The notes beneath the pieces are model-generated. The model was not told the origin of the DNA. It did not search any database and saw only the letters and a list, made by a program, of their open reading frames with translations. DNA of 10,041 bases, taken from the NCBI GenBank assembly GCA_015520975.1, contig WAOZ01000110.1:1-10041 (forward strand), read 5' to 3'. Position numbers and translations under genes: made by a program. Below are positions 1-6,236 of this stretch, one piece after another. How positions within the stretch are numbered: the first letter of the stretch is position 1; each line of letters begins with the position of its first letter. Source of the stretch: DHVE2 group archaeon (GTDB lineage: Archaea; Thermoplasmatota; Thermoplasmata; Thermoplasmatales; Aciduliprofundaceae).

Positions 1-232
1 ATACCATCGTCTAACAGCTTCGTAACTTTACTCTTTCTTTTTTGCTCAATATCTCAGCCACTTTTCTGTACGACAATCCGTAATGTGTGGGGAGTATTGC
101 CAAAATTCGCACAGTTTCACTTTTTCTCCTTCTTACGAAAAGCTTATTTTTCCGCACTATATCTCTCAATCGGACGAGCATTTACTCCATCCCTCCTGCT
201 ATATCTCTTTCCTGGGGTAATGCTCACCCCTC
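1..232 (-). pseudogene. Decayed N-terminal part of a gene, possibly a transposase; runs off the left edge
   Basis: No intact gene lies before position 300. Reading the minus strand leftwards, three frames join into one protein-like chain. A GTG at 227 opens 27 codons (to 144) that include RYSRRDGVNARPIERYSAEK. The frame then shifts at a run of five A (minus strand; T at 147-151) into a 56-codon frame (181 down to 11) containing RILAILPTHYGLSYRKVAEI. It shifts again at a run of six A (T at 38-43) into KVTKLLDDG, open to the edge. One gained A and one lost A would restore a single frame. The basic N-terminus followed by an LSYRKVAEIL helix-turn-helix-like stretch recalls transposase DNA-binding regions, but I cannot name the family. 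Alternatively only the 56-codon frame is real: it has GGAGG about 10 nt before its ATG at 181. The strongest evidence is continuity of protein-like sequence across the shifts. Confidence 0.4.
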
Positions 233-238
233 TTTTTT
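214..238 (+). terminator. Small hairpin followed by a T-run
   Basis: GGGGT (214-218) pairs with ACCCC (226-230) around a 7-nt loop, and seven T in eight bases follow at once (231-238). On the + strand this has the form of a terminator, though no + gene precedes it. It also overlaps the GTG proposed as the start of the broken minus-strand gene, so it may be chance or part of a mobile-element end. The function is uncertain. Confidence 0.25.
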
Positions 239-285
239 ATTTATCTCTCCCTTATGTTGTCATCCTCAATCAGATAATGGCATTC

Positions 286-294
286 CTTATATAG
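286..294 (+). promoter_or_regulatory. TATA box of the Lrp-family gene
   Basis: CTTATATAG is a good archaeal TATA box. Its centre is near 290, which predicts a transcript start near 315 and a leader of about 28 nt holding the GGTGAT site at 334-339. The box is nearly symmetric (CTATATAAGG on the other strand), so it could also serve the broken gene on the left. Confidence 0.6.
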
Positions 295-311
295 TGGTTC
301 GTAATAACCAC
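294..311. promoter_or_regulatory. Perfect inverted repeat, likely operator
   Basis: GTGGTT-N6-AACCAC, with six perfectly matched bases in each arm, lies between the TATA box (286-294) and the predicted transcript start of the Lrp-family gene. A protein bound here would block the polymerase or its recruitment. Archaeal Lrp proteins often bind near their own promoter, so autoregulation is the natural guess, but the binding protein is inferred. Confidence 0.5.
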
Positions 312-343
312 AATATAGTTTGGTTTCCGAACTGGTGATATCC

Positions 344-769
344 ATGGACGAAAAAGATAAAAAAATAATAGAAATACTTCTTCAGGATTCCAGAACTAGT
401 TATACTGAAATAGCTAAAAAACTGGGGATCAGTGATACCGCTGTGAGAAAGAGGATCAGAAATCTGGAAAAAAACGGGATAATCAAAGGATACACCATTT
501 GCGTCGATCCGCATGCAATTGGATACAGATGCGTCGCAGTGCTTGGAATAGATGTGGATTCAGACAGATTTTACGATGTTGCTGCCGAACTGAGAAAAAT
601 GAAAGAGGTGCGATGTCTCGATATGACCAGCGGAGAAAACATGCTTATTGCAGAAGTCTGGGCCGAAGATGGAGAAGCGCTGGCAAAGTTCATATCAGAA
701 AAGATCGGGAAAATAGAGGGTGTTAAAAAAGTCACATCTTCCGTAGTGCTGCAAAAATTGAAAGGATAA
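344..769 (+). CDS. Lrp/AsnC family transcriptional regulator
   Basis: A DNA-binding regulator of 141 residues, the usual size for the family. Residues 1-50 form the winged helix-turn-helix: DEKDKKIIEILLQDSRTSYT leads into EIAKKLGISDTAVRKRIRNL, with the recognition helix near 30-42 and the typical KNGIIKGY wing. Residues about 62-141 form the ligand-binding/oligomerisation (RAM) domain, with the diagnostic TSGENMLIAEV and IEGVKKV segments. Family members sense amino acids or related metabolites as dimers to octamers; the ligand here cannot be read. The ATG at 344 is chosen because GGTGAT (334-339) sits 4 nt before it; the in-frame TTG at 320 and GTG at 335 are rejected. The gene has its own TATA box and an inverted repeat suggesting autoregulation. 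Its stop abuts the stop of the convergent thioredoxin reductase gene. Confidence 0.93.
   Translation: MDEKDKKIIEILLQDSRTSYTEIAKKLGISDTAVRKRIRNLEKNGIIKGYTICVDPHAIGYRCVAVLGIDVDSDRFYDVAAELRKMKEVRCLDMTSGENMLIAEVWAEDGEALAKFISEKIGKIEGVKKVTSSVVLQKLKG
725..765 (-). terminator. T-rich exit of the redox operon, inside the Lrp gene
   Basis: Just past the thioredoxin reductase stop, the minus strand carries TTTTT (753-757) and TTTTTT (725-730). Archaeal transcription ends at such oligo-T stretches without a hairpin. Because there is no intergenic space, these runs lie in the antisense of the regulator gene's 3' end. Confidence 0.35.
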
Positions 770-1720
770 TCATAGCAACATTATATCTTCGTAAGCAGAT
801 AATGCCGCCTTGGCGCCCTGACCTGCTGCGATTATTATTTGTCCCGCAGTGCCCGTCACATCACCAGCCGCATAAATCCTTTTAACATTTGTGCGCATGT
901 TCAAATCCACTTTTATATAACCCTTGGAATCAGTTTCAACACCCAATTTCTTGGCTAACTGGCTCATAGGCACTAATCCAACATAGATGAATACGCCATC
1001 CACAGATTCCCTTTTCTCTTCACCTGTACTGCGATCTCTGTATACAATCTCACGAACTTTGGTATCACCCTCAATTCGAAGAACCTGAACATTGGTAAGA
1101 TAGGGTATGCCTCTCTGAGAGATAATATCTCTATATGCAGCCTCACACATATATTTTGGCATAAACTCAAAAATAATCGGTTCAACACCTATGTCCTTTA
1201 GATATATCGCAGCGATAGCCCCGGAATTTCCACCGCCTATAACAGCCACTTTCTTCCCTCTGAAAAAGTATCCATCGCAGGTTACGCAGTAGGATACCCC
1301 TTTTCCAAAAAATTCCTTCTCTCCGGGTATTCCAAGTGTTTTGTGTGTTGTACCTGTGGCAAATATAATCGCTTTAGCTTTGTACTTACCCCGTTCCGTG
1401 GAAATGATAAAAACCTCATCTTCCTTGGTTATTTCCCGCACCTCGTTTCTTTCTGAAATTTCGATGTATTCCGATGCATGAGCTTTGAATATTTTTGCGA
1501 GTTCTTCGCCTTTAATGCCTTTATACCCGAGATAGTTCTCCACAAACGGTGCCTCTTCCGCTAGACCTCCTGCATTGCCCTTATCAATCACAACAGCGTT
1601 GAGTCCGGCGCGCTTTGCATAAATCCCCGCGCTAAGACCCGCAGGACCGGCACCTATTATGGCCACATCAACTTCCTTTGTTTCCGAAGAGGTTGTGGGA
1701 AGCACAAACCCGATTTCCAT
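770..1720 (-). CDS. trxB: Thioredoxin reductase (FAD-dependent), Thermoplasma-like
   Basis: A low-molecular-weight thioredoxin reductase of 316 residues, a normal length. It should reduce the CxxC disulfide of a thioredoxin or disulfide oxidoreductase in the cytoplasm. FAD-binding GAGPAG lies at 23-28, the redox pair C145-V-T-C148 follows GKGVSY, a second dinucleotide fold VIGGGNSGA begins at 160, and the flavin-contacting AAGDV is at 284-288. The HRRxxxR motif that marks NADPH use is absent; the matching stretch reads EFMPKYMCEAAY (185-196), close to my memory of the Thermoplasma acidophilum enzyme, which is reported not to use NADPH in the ordinary way. The ATG at 1720 is preferred because GGAGG (1729-1733) precedes it and because MEIGF resembles the Thermoplasma N-terminus. 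An upstream in-frame ATG at 1741 overlaps the previous stop by 4 nt. It follows the disulfide oxidoreductase gene by 17 nt, which implies one operon. Confidence 0.92.
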   Translation of the reverse strand: MEIGFVLPTTSSETKEVDVAIIGAGPAGLSAGIYAKRAGLNAVVIDKGNAGGLAEEAPFVENYLGYKGIKGEELAKIFKAHASEYIEISERNEVREITKEDEVFIISTERGKYKAKAIIFATGTTHKTLGIPGEKEFFGKGVSYCVTCDGYFFRGKKVAVIGGGNSGAIAAIYLKDIGVEPIIFEFMPKYMCEAAYRDIISQRGIPYLTNVQVLRIEGDTKVREIVYRDRSTGEEKRESVDGVFIYVGLVPMSQLAKKLGVETDSKGYIKVDLNMRTNVKRIYAAGDVTGTAGQIIIAAGQGAKAALSAYEDIMLL

Positions 1721-1728
1721 CGAATTCG

Positions 1729-1733
1729 CCTCC
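1729..1733 (-). promoter_or_regulatory. Ribosome binding site that decides the trxB start
   Basis: GGAGG on the minus strand lies 8 nt before the ATG at 1720 and inside the 17-nt gap after the upstream gene. No such site serves the alternative ATG at 1741, though that codon could be reached by translational coupling through its 4-nt overlap with the previous stop. Confidence 0.6.
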
Positions 1734-1737
1734 CACT

Positions 1738-2388
1738 TCATTTCATATTTTTGTACGCCTGCAGCACATATTCCACATAGTGTTCGTCAGGATATGCACC
1801 TATAAACTGAACATCCTCGTTGATAACTATGTGAGGGACACTCATCACGCCCCATCTATTTGCAAGCGCTGGAAATTCTATAGCCTCGACCATTTCGCCA
1901 GTAATGTTCTCGTTTATCATGGCAAATCTGTGAGCAGTTCTAACCGCTTTGGGACAATAAGGGCATGTGGGAGTGACGAAAACCTGTATCTTCAACGGCT
2001 TATCCACCATCATTAATTTTTCTTTGACCTCCGGATCAACATCCGCTTGTCTCCGCGATACATCAATTATATCCTCTATGAGCGAGGAAAATTCATATCC
2101 TGAGGGAAGACCAACATATCTTATGCGTCCACCGAATTTATCGCCATCCGTGACTATCACAGTAGGTGCATGCTCCACTCCGTATTTTTTGGCAATTTCA
2201 TCGTCCACAGAATGATGCTGATATTCAATCAAATCGCTTAGTTCTGAAAGTTCCGACGCAATATCGGCAGTTACCTGACAGTACTGACATTTGCCATCAG
2301 TAAATACAAGCAGCAAAACTCTCTCCTTGAGCTTTTTCTCGAACTCATCTTTTAGGAATTTTCTATCTTTCTCACCTATGTATCCCAT
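1738..2388 (-). CDS. Protein disulfide oxidoreductase, glutaredoxin-like, two thioredoxin folds
   Basis: A 216-residue protein made of two fused thioredoxin folds, each with a CxxC active site: C34-Q-Y-C37 in the N-terminal half and C142-P-Y-C145 in the C-terminal half. Each fold has its cis-proline segment (HAPT with P75; SVPH with P185). The CQYC/CPYC pairing is the one I recall for the Pyrococcus furiosus enzyme, and the length is close. The family makes, breaks and shuffles disulfides in thermophiles with disulfide-bonded cytoplasmic proteins, and is recycled by a thioredoxin reductase, here the next gene. The ATG at 2388 is chosen because GGTGAT (2393-2398) lies 4 nt upstream and the predicted transcript start is near 2400; the in-frame GTG at 2397 lies inside that site. 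It is the first gene of the operon, with its TATA box at 2421-2430. Confidence 0.93.
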   Translation of the reverse strand: MGYIGEKDRKFLKDEFEKKLKERVLLLVFTDGKCQYCQVTADIASELSELSDLIEYQHHSVDDEIAKKYGVEHAPTVIVTDGDKFGGRIRYVGLPSGYEFSSLIEDIIDVSRRQADVDPEVKEKLMMVDKPLKIQVFVTPTCPYCPKAVRTAHRFAMINENITGEMVEAIEFPALANRWGVMSVPHIVINEDVQFIGAYPDEHYVEYVLQAYKNMK

Positions 2389-2420
2389 TTTTATCACCTT
2401 TTGAAATGGTTAAAACGCCA

Positions 2421-2430
2421 CATATAAAAA
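2421..2430 (-). promoter_or_regulatory. TATA box of the redox operon
   Basis: The minus strand reads TTTTTATATG. The expected transcript start, about 25 bp on, falls near 2400, giving a leader of about 12 nt that just contains the ribosome binding site at 2393-2398. Confidence 0.6.
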
Positions 2431-2476
2431 CATTTTCGGAACACATGTGGGTAATCACGCTTTTTTGCGAAATTTT

Positions 2477-2485
2477 TTTATATAA
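2477..2485 (+). promoter_or_regulatory. TATA box of the propeller protein gene
   Basis: TTTATATAA follows a T-rich stretch. A start about 25 bp downstream would fall near 2506, a leader of about 10 nt. GAGGTGG (2504-2510), ending 6 nt before the ATG at 2517, is the ribosome binding site; a transcript start a few bases earlier would include all of it. Confidence 0.55.
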
Positions 2486-2494
2486 ATTCAATAT

Positions 2495-2504
2495 CGTAAT
2501 TACG
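2495..2504. promoter_or_regulatory. Palindrome CGTAATTACG between TATA box and start codon
   Basis: This perfect 10-bp palindrome sits at the predicted transcript start of the propeller gene. It shares TCGTAAT-AC (9 of 10 bases) with the spacer of the inverted repeat in the Lrp-family promoter (299-308 against 2494-2503). An operator role is inferred; a short AT-rich palindrome could also be chance. Confidence 0.3.
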
Positions 2505-2516
2505 AGGTGGATATAA

Positions 2517-4517
2517 ATGAGAGGTATATTATTCGCAGCAATAATTGGCATTTTGATTGTTTGTGGCACGGCGATAGGATACGGGGCACAGCCTATAACC
2601 GCAACATCGTTTCCGCCACAGGAGGTATGGACCGACTATTTCAAAGATATTTATCATTCAACATGGACCTACGATGCAACAGGTGATGATATCGCTGAAA
2701 TTGAAATCACTACACTTAACACGACCACAAATGTTTTCAAAGTTTATCTTGCCGATGGTGCCACGGGGTCATTACTATACAACAACACATTCACCGATGT
2801 GGCCTATAATTTCGGAGCGAACAGGGTGGGTATAACTCCTTCGATTTACGGATTGCTGCATCTGAATGCCACATCCGCCGTGGAATACAAATATATGGCA
2901 TTTACAAATGCATCGAACTTCAACAGATTATCCATTTACAGACTTGCTTACCCGTCATATGCGAATATATCGTACACGCACATTGATATACCAGCATCAT
3001 TCACCGGTCCAGGTGGGCTTACAATTACAGTGAATACCTTCAAATATCTTCTCTGGATAGGGGATTACAACAACGATTCCAAACCTGAATTTGTTTACGC
3101 AGCCGTATATGGAGGAACACTGTTCGGCATAACATATTCAGTGCTTGATATAAAAATGCTTTATTACAATCTCACCCTCGCCTGGGATTGGAACACCACT
3201 TTCATACTGTCTTCATACGGTACTCCTGTTTCCTTCGGGTGGATTGATCTGAATGGCCACGGACTCAACGATTACGGTGGAGATTTAATAATAACGAATA
3301 TTACCGGTACAAATACAACTTTAATGGCTCTGGATGTTGCCACGGGCTCCGAATTGTGGAACTTAACTCTAAGCGGGAATGTGATTCAGAGCGTCGCCCT
3401 TGATGGGCTTGAGGGAACAATCTATCAATTTGATTACAACAACGATGGCAACATAGATTTCGCTATTTCCACATATAACACAAACACAAAACAGAATGTC
3501 ACTTATTTCATAAATGCAAACGGTACGGTTATGGGTTCTATGAAAACGGAGAGTTATATCTCAAAGTACTATTTTGCAATACCCACAATGGAAGGACAGC
3601 CTGCATTATTCAAAAACACCATTGATATAAATGGAGATGGGTTCGGTGAAGTGTTCTTTACAGACAACAACAGCGTTATTTACGCTTATGATGTGAAAGA
3701 TAACACAACGATATGGAATTACACCTTGGTAAACACCAGCTATTACTATACAGTATATCTTTCAACCAGCGACATATCTGGAGATGGCATACCAGACATA
3801 TTTATTGTAGGTGGATCCGATTCAACTGTCGGAAAAAATGTGAATTTAACAGCTCTCAATTCCAGTTCTGCAAGTATAATAATATGGACCGCATATTATC
3901 CGAATTTGCAGGGAGGAATATCGGGAACAATGGTCGTGAAAACAATCTCAGATCTGAATGGAGATGGTATTCAGGATTCATTGATACTTGGACCGTATGG
4001 AACAAATTCAAACGGAGTATATACGAATGCTACTGCAATCTCGATGGCAAACGGTGCTGTTCTGTGGACCACAACAGTGCAGACATATCTTGTGAATACA
4101 GATTACAGAAACTGGTCCGCAACTATAATGTTCGCAGGAGATATGACTGGAGATTCCGTCAGCGATGTGTGCGTGCAACTAACATACAACAACGCAACCA
4201 CTGGATACTGGAGCTATATTGATTTTCTATCTGGTACAAATGGAAACTTACTGTGGGCAGGTGCGGATACAAATGATACTGCGTATCCTTCCGTGGTAGC
4301 GTTCGCGGCAGTTACTGCAAACACCGGCATAGATCAGTTCGATTTCAACGGCAACGGCATCATCGATGACATTATGATCATTACGGGAAACGCTGTGCAG
4401 ATATACAGCATAGCAGGCATAGTCCCAGAATTTCCGTATATAGGAACAATTATCATGTTCGGTGTTATCCCTGTAGCTGCACTATTGCTCAGAAAGAGAA
4501 AAATCAGTGCCATATAA
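2517..4517 (+). CDS. Secreted FG-GAP/VCBS-type beta-propeller protein with PEF-CTERM-like sorting tail
   Basis: A 666-residue surface protein. Residues 1-24 are a signal peptide (MRG, then a hydrophobic core, cleavage near GYGA). The mature part repeats calcium-binding loops of the form DxNxDGxxD, starting at 183, 244, 306, 370, 419, 479, 542 and 609, with a weaker one at 53. Spacing is mostly 60-67 residues, about one blade each. Several blades also carry PQQ-like strands such as GSELWNLTL (278-286) and GAVLWTTTV (513-521). Many Asn-X-Ser/Thr sites suggest heavy glycosylation. The end has three parts: VPEFP (636-640), a hydrophobic span (641-658) and RKRK (659-662), resembling the PEF-CTERM signals processed by archaeosortases. 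Otherwise the span is a simple membrane anchor. Role unknown; adhesion, ligand binding or surface-layer function are possible. No catalytic motif is seen. Confidence 0.85.
   Translation: MRGILFAAIIGILIVCGTAIGYGAQPITATSFPPQEVWTDYFKDIYHSTWTYDATGDDIAEIEITTLNTTTNVFKVYLADGATGSLLYNNTFTDVAYNFGANRVGITPSIYGLLHLNATSAVEYKYMAFTNASNFNRLSIYRLAYPSYANISYTHIDIPASFTGPGGLTITVNTFKYLLWIGDYNNDSKPEFVYAAVYGGTLFGITYSVLDIKMLYYNLTLAWDWNTTFILSSYGTPVSFGWIDLNGHGLNDYGGDLIITNITGTNTTLMALDVATGSELWNLTLSGNVIQSVALDGLEGTIYQFDYNNDGNIDFAISTYNTNTKQNVTYFINANGTVMGSMKTESYISKYYFAIPTMEGQPALFKNTIDINGDGFGEVFFTDNNSVIYAYDVKDNTTIWNYTLVNTSYYYTVYLSTSDISGDGIPDIFIVGGSDSTVGKNVNLTALNSSSASIIIWTAYYPNLQGGISGTMVVKTISDLNGDGIQDSLILGPYGTNSNGVYTNATAISMANGAVLWTTTVQTYLVNTDYRNWSATIMFAGDMTGDSVSDVCVQLTYNNATTGYWSYIDFLSGTNGNLLWAGADTNDTAYPSVVAFAAVTANTGIDQFDFNGNGIIDDIMIITGNAVQIYSIAGIVPEFPYIGTIIMFGVIPVAALLLRKRKISAI
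4491..4503 (-). terminator. T-rich terminator of pyruvate kinase
   Basis: The minus strand reads TTTTTCTCTTTCT directly after the pyruvate kinase stop, a typical archaeal oligo-T exit. It lies within the coding sequence of the convergent propeller gene, where it encodes the basic RKRK tail. Confidence 0.45.
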
Positions 4518-6150
4518 TACCGCGTTCTGGATCCACCGTTATTTTTCCTTCAATTTTTATTTTGCCTGTTCCGGCTACGATGGATTTTCCCTTTGCTGCA
4601 AGTTCGTTAAGTTTACTTGGATCGTAGATGGGGGATTCCACAATTATGGCTTTAGCATCTCCAAAATCCATTTCGTCGCACAGTTCAGATACGATCACAA
4701 CATCGCAAAGTTCGGGATAACGACACACCTCTCCGCTCACTATTATCTTTCCAAAACCGCTACCTCTCGCGATCACATCGCCGACGATCTGAACCCATAC
4801 AAAATTCGTCGTTCCAGGAATGCCAGATGGCTCACCACCTGCAATAACCAGCACATCACCTTTTTTAACAAACTCGTATTTTTCGACGGTGTCAATGGCT
4901 TCTTTTACGGATCTGTCCGCGTATTCAAATCTTTCAACTTCAAAACCCTGCACACCCCAGTAAAGCGTCATTTTGCGAAGAACATCTCTGGAGTACGAAA
5001 CGGCAAAAATTGGCATACTGGGTCTGTGTCTGGAAATCAAACGGGCGGTTTTGCCCGAGCGGGTCAGTATCAGAAGCGCATCGGCATTGATCTCCTTTGC
5101 CAGTAAAACCGCTGCATTACTCACACTTTCTGAAATGGTGCCCCTCAGTTCAAGCATTTTCTCGTGCTCCGAAAGCAGAACATCCGCCTTCTCGGCAACC
5201 TTTGATAGGACTTTCACCGCTTCAACCGGGTATTTCCCTATCGCCGTTTCACCAGATAACATAAGCGCATCGGCACCATCAAGAATGGCGTTGGCAATAT
5301 CTGAAACCTCCGCTCTAGTGGGGTAAGGATTGTGGATCATAGTCTCAAGTATCTGCGTCGCAATTATACCTGGTTTGCCGTGCTCTCTGGCTTTTTTAAG
5401 AAGATATTTCTGCACACCCGGTAAATTTTCAACTGGAATCTCTGTGCCCAGATCTCCGCGGGCCACCATTATTCCGTCGCTCACTTCTAGTATGCTTTCT
5501 ATGTTTTCCACGCCATCTCTGTTTTCTATTTTTGAAATTATCTGGGCATCGATGGATAGCTCTTTCAAAACCTTTCTGAGCTCGCAGACATCACGGGCAT
5601 TTCGCACAAAAGATGCCGCAATGAAATCAACATCTGGGATTGATTTTATAAAATGCAGATCTCTGTCCTGAATGTAGAGAATGGGAATGTATGTATCGGG
5701 AATATTTACGCCCATTCTGGGTTTTATAACACCACCTCTGACCACACGCATACGCCACAGACCCTTGCTCTCACCCACAGTTTCTAAAACTATATCCCCG
5801 TCGTGTATCAGAACTTTCGTTCCTATGCTGAGGTATTCATAAACCACAGGCTGATTAAGCTCAATATCCCCTCCCTCTCCCAGCAAAATTTCAGTTTCGG
5901 GGACCAGCGAGGATAATTTTGCGGTTTTAACTCTTATCTCAGGACCTTTAATATCCATCATCACCCCAACGACCTTGTTTTCATCATTCGCCGCTTTCAG
6001 AAAGGTCTCTTTCAAGCGTCTGTGGGATTCCACTGTTCCGTGAGCAACATTGAGCCGGGCAACATCGCATCCTGCCTTTATCAATCTGCGCATTATCTCG
6101 TAATTCTCCACCGCAGGTCCAAGCGTGGCGATTATCTTTGTTTTTCTCAT
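4504..6150 (-). CDS. pyk: Pyruvate kinase with a C-terminal extension
   Basis: This enzyme transfers phosphate from phosphoenolpyruvate to ADP, the last ATP-forming step of glycolysis in the cytoplasm. It has 548 residues against about 450-480 for the core family. The N-terminus reads RKTKIIATLGPA; D66-I-KGPEIR is the substrate-domain loop; SKIEN holds catalytic K207 and E209; ARGDLG (230-235) gives the second metal ligand D233; PTRAEVSD (277-284) and SGETAIG follow; GTTNF closes the core at 446-450. Canonical NFSHG is NVAHG (34-38), so the serine that binds K+ in the muscle enzyme is alanine. Residues about 462-548 resemble the phosphohistidine-like extra domain of Bacillus-type pyruvate kinases, but the TSH motif is missing. 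The ATG at 6150 has GGGGAT 4 nt upstream and a predicted transcript start near 6159; the ATG at 6162 would lie upstream of that. Its 3' end overlaps the propeller gene by 14 bp. Confidence 0.96.
   Translation of the reverse strand: MRKTKIIATLGPAVENYEIMRRLIKAGCDVARLNVAHGTVESHRRLKETFLKAANDENKVVGVMMDIKGPEIRVKTAKLSSLVPETEILLGEGGDIELNQPVVYEYLSIGTKVLIHDGDIVLETVGESKGLWRMRVVRGGVIKPRMGVNIPDTYIPILYIQDRDLHFIKSIPDVDFIAASFVRNARDVCELRKVLKELSIDAQIISKIENRDGVENIESILEVSDGIMVARGDLGTEIPVENLPGVQKYLLKKAREHGKPGIIATQILETMIHNPYPTRAEVSDIANAILDGADALMLSGETAIGKYPVEAVKVLSKVAEKADVLLSEHEKMLELRGTISESVSNAAVLLAKEINADALLILTRSGKTARLISRHRPSMPIFAVSYSRDVLRKMTLYWGVQGFEVERFEYADRSVKEAIDTVEKYEFVKKGDVLVIAGGEPSGIPGTTNFVWVQIVGDVIARGSGFGKIIVSGEVCRYPELCDVVIVSELCDEMDFGDAKAIIVESPIYDPSKLNELAAKGKSIVAGTGKIKIEGKITVDPERGIIWH
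4539..4564 (+). terminator. T-rich terminator of the propeller gene, inside pyruvate kinase
   Basis: From 22 nt past the propeller gene stop, the + strand carries two T5 runs and a TTATTTT stretch. This suits archaeal termination. On the other strand the same bases encode the lysine-rich KIKIEGKI segment of the kinase tail. Confidence 0.45.
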
Positions 6151-6154
6151 CGCG

Positions 6155-6160
6155 ATCCCC
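6155..6160 (-). promoter_or_regulatory. Ribosome binding site that decides the pyk start
   Basis: GGGGAT on the minus strand stands 4 nt before the ATG at 6150, the same spacing as GGTGAT before the Lrp-family and disulfide oxidoreductase genes. It overlaps the alternative ATG at 6162, which therefore cannot use it. Confidence 0.5.
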
Positions 6161-6178
6161 ATTAACCGGGATGCGGTG

Positions 6179-6190
6179 CATATAAATTAA
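6179..6190. promoter_or_regulatory. TATA element in the pyk-carS divergent gap
   Basis: The minus strand reads TTAATTTATATG. It predicts a pyruvate kinase transcript start near 6159, just upstream of the ribosome binding site. Read on the + strand, TATAAATTA could drive carS with a start near 6210. A weaker + element, CATAATTTG (6210-6218), would instead place the transcript start at the carS ATG and yield a leaderless mRNA. The whole gap is 86 bp (6151-6236). Confidence 0.5.
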
Positions 6191-6236
6191 ATCTTTTGGG
6201 AAAAATTCACATAATTTGGTATCTTACCTATTCACA

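Noticed and set aside
35..46. The A6-G run on the minus strand as a programmed -1 frameshift site of an insertion sequence.
   Set aside because: The reading frame does not match the usual A AAA AAG phasing, and a second shift of opposite sense lies upstream, which fits random indels better.
1739..1741. ATG at 1741 as the thioredoxin reductase start, overlapping the previous stop as ATGA.
   Set aside because: A strong GGAGG serves the ATG at 1720, whose protein start matches the Thermoplasma family N-terminus. Coupled use of the upstream ATG is not fully excluded.
3713..4222. A 169-codon open frame inside the propeller gene.
   Set aside because: Its composition (many Arg, Asn, Cys, Trp) is that of an out-of-frame reading of the repeats.
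2517..4517. Quinoprotein (PQQ) dehydrogenase.
   Set aside because: PQQ-like strands occur in several blades, but no catalytic or cofactor-binding residues of that family are visible, and calcium-loop repeats dominate.
4507..5106. A 199-codon open frame antisense to pyruvate kinase.
   Set aside because: It is the complement of a well-conserved enzyme gene, has no ribosome binding site, and its translation looks like no protein family.
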